NCBI GenBank assembly: GCA_910580075.1
Contig: CAJTVR010000142.1
Coordinates: 1 to 8,623, forward strand
Origin: an uncultured Eubacterium sp.
GTDB lineage: Bacteria; Bacillota; Clostridia; Lachnospirales; Lachnospiraceae
DNA length: 8,623 nt
Direction of reading: 5' to 3'
Below the pieces are notes generated by a model. The model had not been told where the DNA came from, made no database searches, and saw only the letters and a program-made list of their open reading frames with translations. Positions 7,789 through 8,623 of this stretch are shown in pieces (position 1 is the stretch's first letter; the number at the start of each line of letters is the position of its first letter). The translations under genes and the position numbers were made by a program.

Positions 7789-7806
7789 GAGGCTGGAGTT
7801 TGTCAA
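7778..7806 (-). promoter_or_regulatory. Candidate promoter of the two-component genes
   Basis: A perfect TTGACA (7801-7806 on the - strand) is followed after 17 bp by TAAACT (7778-7783), four of six matches to TATAAT. Transcription would start near 7771, leaving a leader of about 55 bases. A second option is CTGAAA (7774-7779) with TATAAG (7751-7756), also at 17 bp. The sequence alone does not decide between them. Confidence 0.5.
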
Positions 7807-7868
7807 TATGCGGACTCTATTTTTATGCGTAATTTTGCAGGATTTCTTTTGTACAATCCATACATTAT

Positions 7869-7911
7869 AAACAGCATGGTTTATTTTAAAGTTAAATAAA
7901 TCATGCTGTTT
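7869..7911 (-). terminator. Long palindrome after the 53-aa gene, probable terminator
   Basis: AAACAGCATG (7869-7878) and CATGCTGTTT (7902-7911) are perfect 10-bp arms, and TTTATTT (7880-7886) with AAATAAA (7894-7900) continues the stem for 7 bp past a single mismatched position, leaving a 7-base loop. It lies 41 bp past the stop of the small - strand gene and before the regulator promoter, which fits transcript termination. The U tract is poor: the - strand RNA ends the stem in GUUU and continues AUAAUGU. An alternative is a protein-binding palindrome. Confidence 0.5.
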
Positions 7912-7951
7912 CAGTGTCAATATATTTTTTACATGCAATAAGTTTCTGCAT

Positions 7952-8113
7952 CTATTCTTTTTCCTCTTTGCTCCATTCTTCAATATTTTCAAATAACTCA
8001 CTCAAAAAGCGCTTTGGCATTCTGCTTTCCCGCATACTTTTCATTTCTTTACAAAATTGTATAATTGATTCAGAAATCGTACATGGTCTTGTCTGCTCCA
8101 TGGTCATACCCAT
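7952..8113 (-). CDS. Small hypothetical protein, 53 aa
   Basis: An ATG at 8113 follows an excellent ribosome binding site, AAAAGGAG (8123-8130), with nine-base spacing; the frame closes with TAG at 7952-7954. Two further in-frame ATGs follow at codons 3 and 5. The product is highly charged, has no membrane segment or signal peptide, and looks mostly helical: TISESIIQFCKEMKSMRE (12-29), then a basic RMPKRF (31-36) and an acidic tail ending EEWSKEEKE. The pattern of an amphipathic helix, then MR-x3-(M/L)-PKR, then an acidic helix recalls short uncharacterised proteins of clostridia, some beside toxin-like genes; this is recollection, not a search. No partner gene is adjacent. The function is unknown; an antitoxin-like or adaptor role is only a guess. 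Translation is probable because of the ribosome binding site. Confidence 0.65.
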   Translation of the reverse strand: MGMTMEQTRPCTISESIIQFCKEMKSMRESRMPKRFLSELFENIEEWSKEEKE

Positions 8114-8370
8114 TACCCGTATCTCCTTTTCCTCAAATATTAAACGGAAACACAGTATTTGATACTATCCGGCAGAAGATTCACTCCGGCTGAACAATCT
8201 AAAGATTTTTGCGGCAAGTTTTCAAACGCTAAATAAAATTATGAGAGAATATCTGCAAGACTCCGCACAAAATTATATTATAAATATAAAAAGGAATGAT
8301 TTTATCGTCAAAACGCACAAAAAACTTAATAAGTTCTTAATTATAATTCCTATACCCGTCCCACCAAAAT
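8114..8370. other. AT-rich divergent intergenic region
   Basis: This stretch separates the 53-aa gene (leftward) from the small peptide gene (rightward). It holds the ribosome binding site and weak promoter candidate of the former, a perfect 13-bp palindrome AGTAT-TTG-ATACT at 8154-8166, and a palindromic ACTTAATAAGT at about 8327-8337 before the peptide gene promoter. No open frame with a plausible ribosome binding site was seen. Confidence 0.5.
8197..8225 (-). promoter_or_regulatory. Weak promoter candidate for the 53-aa gene
   Basis: TTGAAA at 8220-8225 on the - strand is followed after 17 bp by TTAGAT (8197-8202), which has only three matches to the -10 consensus. It is the best pairing I found upstream of the small gene and would give a leader of about 75 bases. 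Confidence 0.25.
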
Positions 8371-8371
8371 A

Positions 8372-8380
8372 TGCTATAAT
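8372..8380 (+). promoter_or_regulatory. Extended -10 promoter of the small peptide gene
   Basis: TGC-TATAAT is a perfect extended -10 element (TATAAT at 8375-8380). No good -35 is present at the right distance (TATACC at 8351-8356 is the nearest), which the TGn element can offset. Transcription would start near 8387, giving a leader of about 68 bases. Confidence 0.7.
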
Positions 8381-8425
8381 ATTTTCTAATCAGTGCAGAC
8401 AGTATGGGGATAGTTCCTCGGCTGC

Positions 8426-8445
8426 CCTTTTCGGAAACGGAAAGG
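8426..8445 (+). promoter_or_regulatory. Leader hairpin with GAAA tetraloop masking the Shine-Dalgarno
   Basis: CCTTTTCG (8426-8433) pairs with CGGAAAGG (8438-8445) over eight base pairs including one U-G, closed by the GNRA tetraloop GAAA (8434-8437). The ribosome binding site AAAGGAGG (8441-8448) has its first five bases in the 3' arm, so the hairpin should limit ribosome access. Confidence 0.6.
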
Positions 8446-8454
8446 AGGGATTCT

Positions 8455-8538
8455 ATGAACACGTTAGAAGTTTTAACACTGCTGTTAGTAGTATTTGCAG
8501 CATTAACATACATAGATAATCATAGCAGCCATAAATAG
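8455..8538 (+). CDS. Small hydrophobic peptide, holin-like type I toxin candidate (27 aa)
   Basis: The ATG at 8455 follows AGGAGG (8443-8448) at a six-base spacing, and TAG closes the frame at 8536-8538. The 27-residue product starts MNTLEVLTLLLVVFAALTYI (residues 1-20, mostly one membrane helix) and ends DNHSSHK, a short polar tail. Single-helix peptides of 25-35 residues with an LTYID-type end are known from Gram-positive 'putative holin-like toxin' genes related to the TxpA/BsrG theme; the assignment is by pattern, not search. Such toxins insert in the membrane and are silenced by an antisense RNA. The context agrees: own promoter, structured leader, 5'-3' complementarity and a candidate antisense promoter downstream. 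It could instead be a small membrane regulator. Its composition is more AT-rich than that of the transporter genes. Confidence 0.7.
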   Translation: MNTLEVLTLLLVVFAALTYIDNHSSHK

Positions 8539-8589
8539 ACAGGAACAAAGCTATCCCACTATTGACGCGGTTCTTTCTGAACTTTGGGT

Positions 8590-8616
8590 ATGATAGGTAA
8601 TAAAAGAACAGGTCAA
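8590..8616 (-). promoter_or_regulatory. Candidate antisense RNA promoter facing the peptide gene
   Basis: On the - strand TTGACC (8611-8616, five of six) and TATCAT (8590-8595, five of six) are separated by 15 bp, shorter than the ideal 17. An RNA starting near 8583 would run leftward across the toxin mRNA 3' region and into the coding sequence. This would be the antitoxin RNA of a type I system, but its 3' end is not clear. Confidence 0.4.
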
Positions 8617-8623
8617 AGATCTG

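Larger units (their letters stand above)
8407..8557 (+). other. Complementary mRNA segments, leader against 3' region
   Basis: Leader bases 8407-8413 (GGGATAG) are exactly complementary to 8551-8557 (CTATCCC), and 8413-8418 (GTTCCT) to 8541-8546 (AGGAAC). Together they make a 12-base leader segment that pairs with the 3' region past a small bulge (about AAAG). The pairing would bring both ends of the toxin mRNA together, as in fold-back inhibition known for hok-type toxins. Functional meaning is inferred. Confidence 0.5.

Noticed and set aside
7892..7920. Second TTGACA (7915-7920, - strand) as a promoter for the two-component genes
   Set aside because: No acceptable -10 box lies 16-18 bp downstream, and the long palindrome at 7869-7911 would follow at once.
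7531..8001. 156-aa open frame on the - strand running into the regulator gene
   Set aside because: It overlaps the N-terminus of a clear response regulator in another frame, has no ribosome binding site and its product is unlike a folded protein.
7914..8162. 82-aa open frame on the + strand
   Set aside because: It is antisense to the 53-aa gene, which has a much better ribosome binding site; no Shine-Dalgarno precedes this one.
8241..8519. 92-aa open frame on the + strand across the small peptide gene
   Set aside because: No ribosome binding site before its ATG, it crosses the promoter and leader of the peptide gene, and it reads the peptide gene in a different frame.

Overview
The window looks like part of a Bacillota (Firmicutes) chromosome, most likely a clostridial gut-type organism such as a Lachnospiraceae member. 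This rests on the gene style (TetR-controlled ABC-2 exporter, two-component system beside an FtsX-type ABC transporter, very small hydrophobic peptide gene), strong AGGAGG-type ribosome binding sites, ATGA start/stop overlaps and mid-to-low GC. No rRNA, tRNA, insertion sequence, CRISPR or phage gene is visible. The genus is not determinable from what I can see.

Left part (1-2509, + strand): a repeat-rich leader (10-90) is followed by a promoter with an overlapping palindrome, then a three-gene unit: a TetR/AcrR-family repressor (165-782), an ABC-2 type exporter ATPase (814-1743) and its six-helix permease (1724-2509). The repressor probably controls its own unit through the CTGAC-N7-GTCAG palindrome at 135-151. 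The substrate is unknown.

Middle part (2545-7806, - strand, convergent with the first unit): a response regulator (7038-7715) and a sensor kinase (6124-7041) overlap by ATGA. They are followed by a 73-bp gap with its own extended -10 promoter, then an ABC ATPase (5241-6050) and a large FtsX-type permease (2545-5244), also coupled by ATGA. This is the layout of a sensor/transporter module for envelope stress or peptide-antibiotic response: the regulator would activate the transporter promoter between the two gene pairs. The permease has two FtsX-like halves with two big extracellular domains, not the ten-helix, single-domain BceB plan, and it carries a 9-bp tandem repeat encoding Gly-Ser/Asn-Phe triplets in a predicted outer loop.

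Right part (7716-8623): an AT-rich, gene-poor stretch. It holds a 53-aa small protein gene on the - strand (7952-8113) followed by a long palindrome (7869-7911). On the + strand a 27-aa membrane peptide gene (8455-8538) has the hallmarks of a type I toxin: extended -10 promoter, structured leader with a GAAA-tetraloop hairpin covering part of the Shine-Dalgarno, a leader segment complementary to the mRNA 3' region, and a candidate antisense promoter at 8590-8616. This right-hand locus is the least ordinary part of the window.
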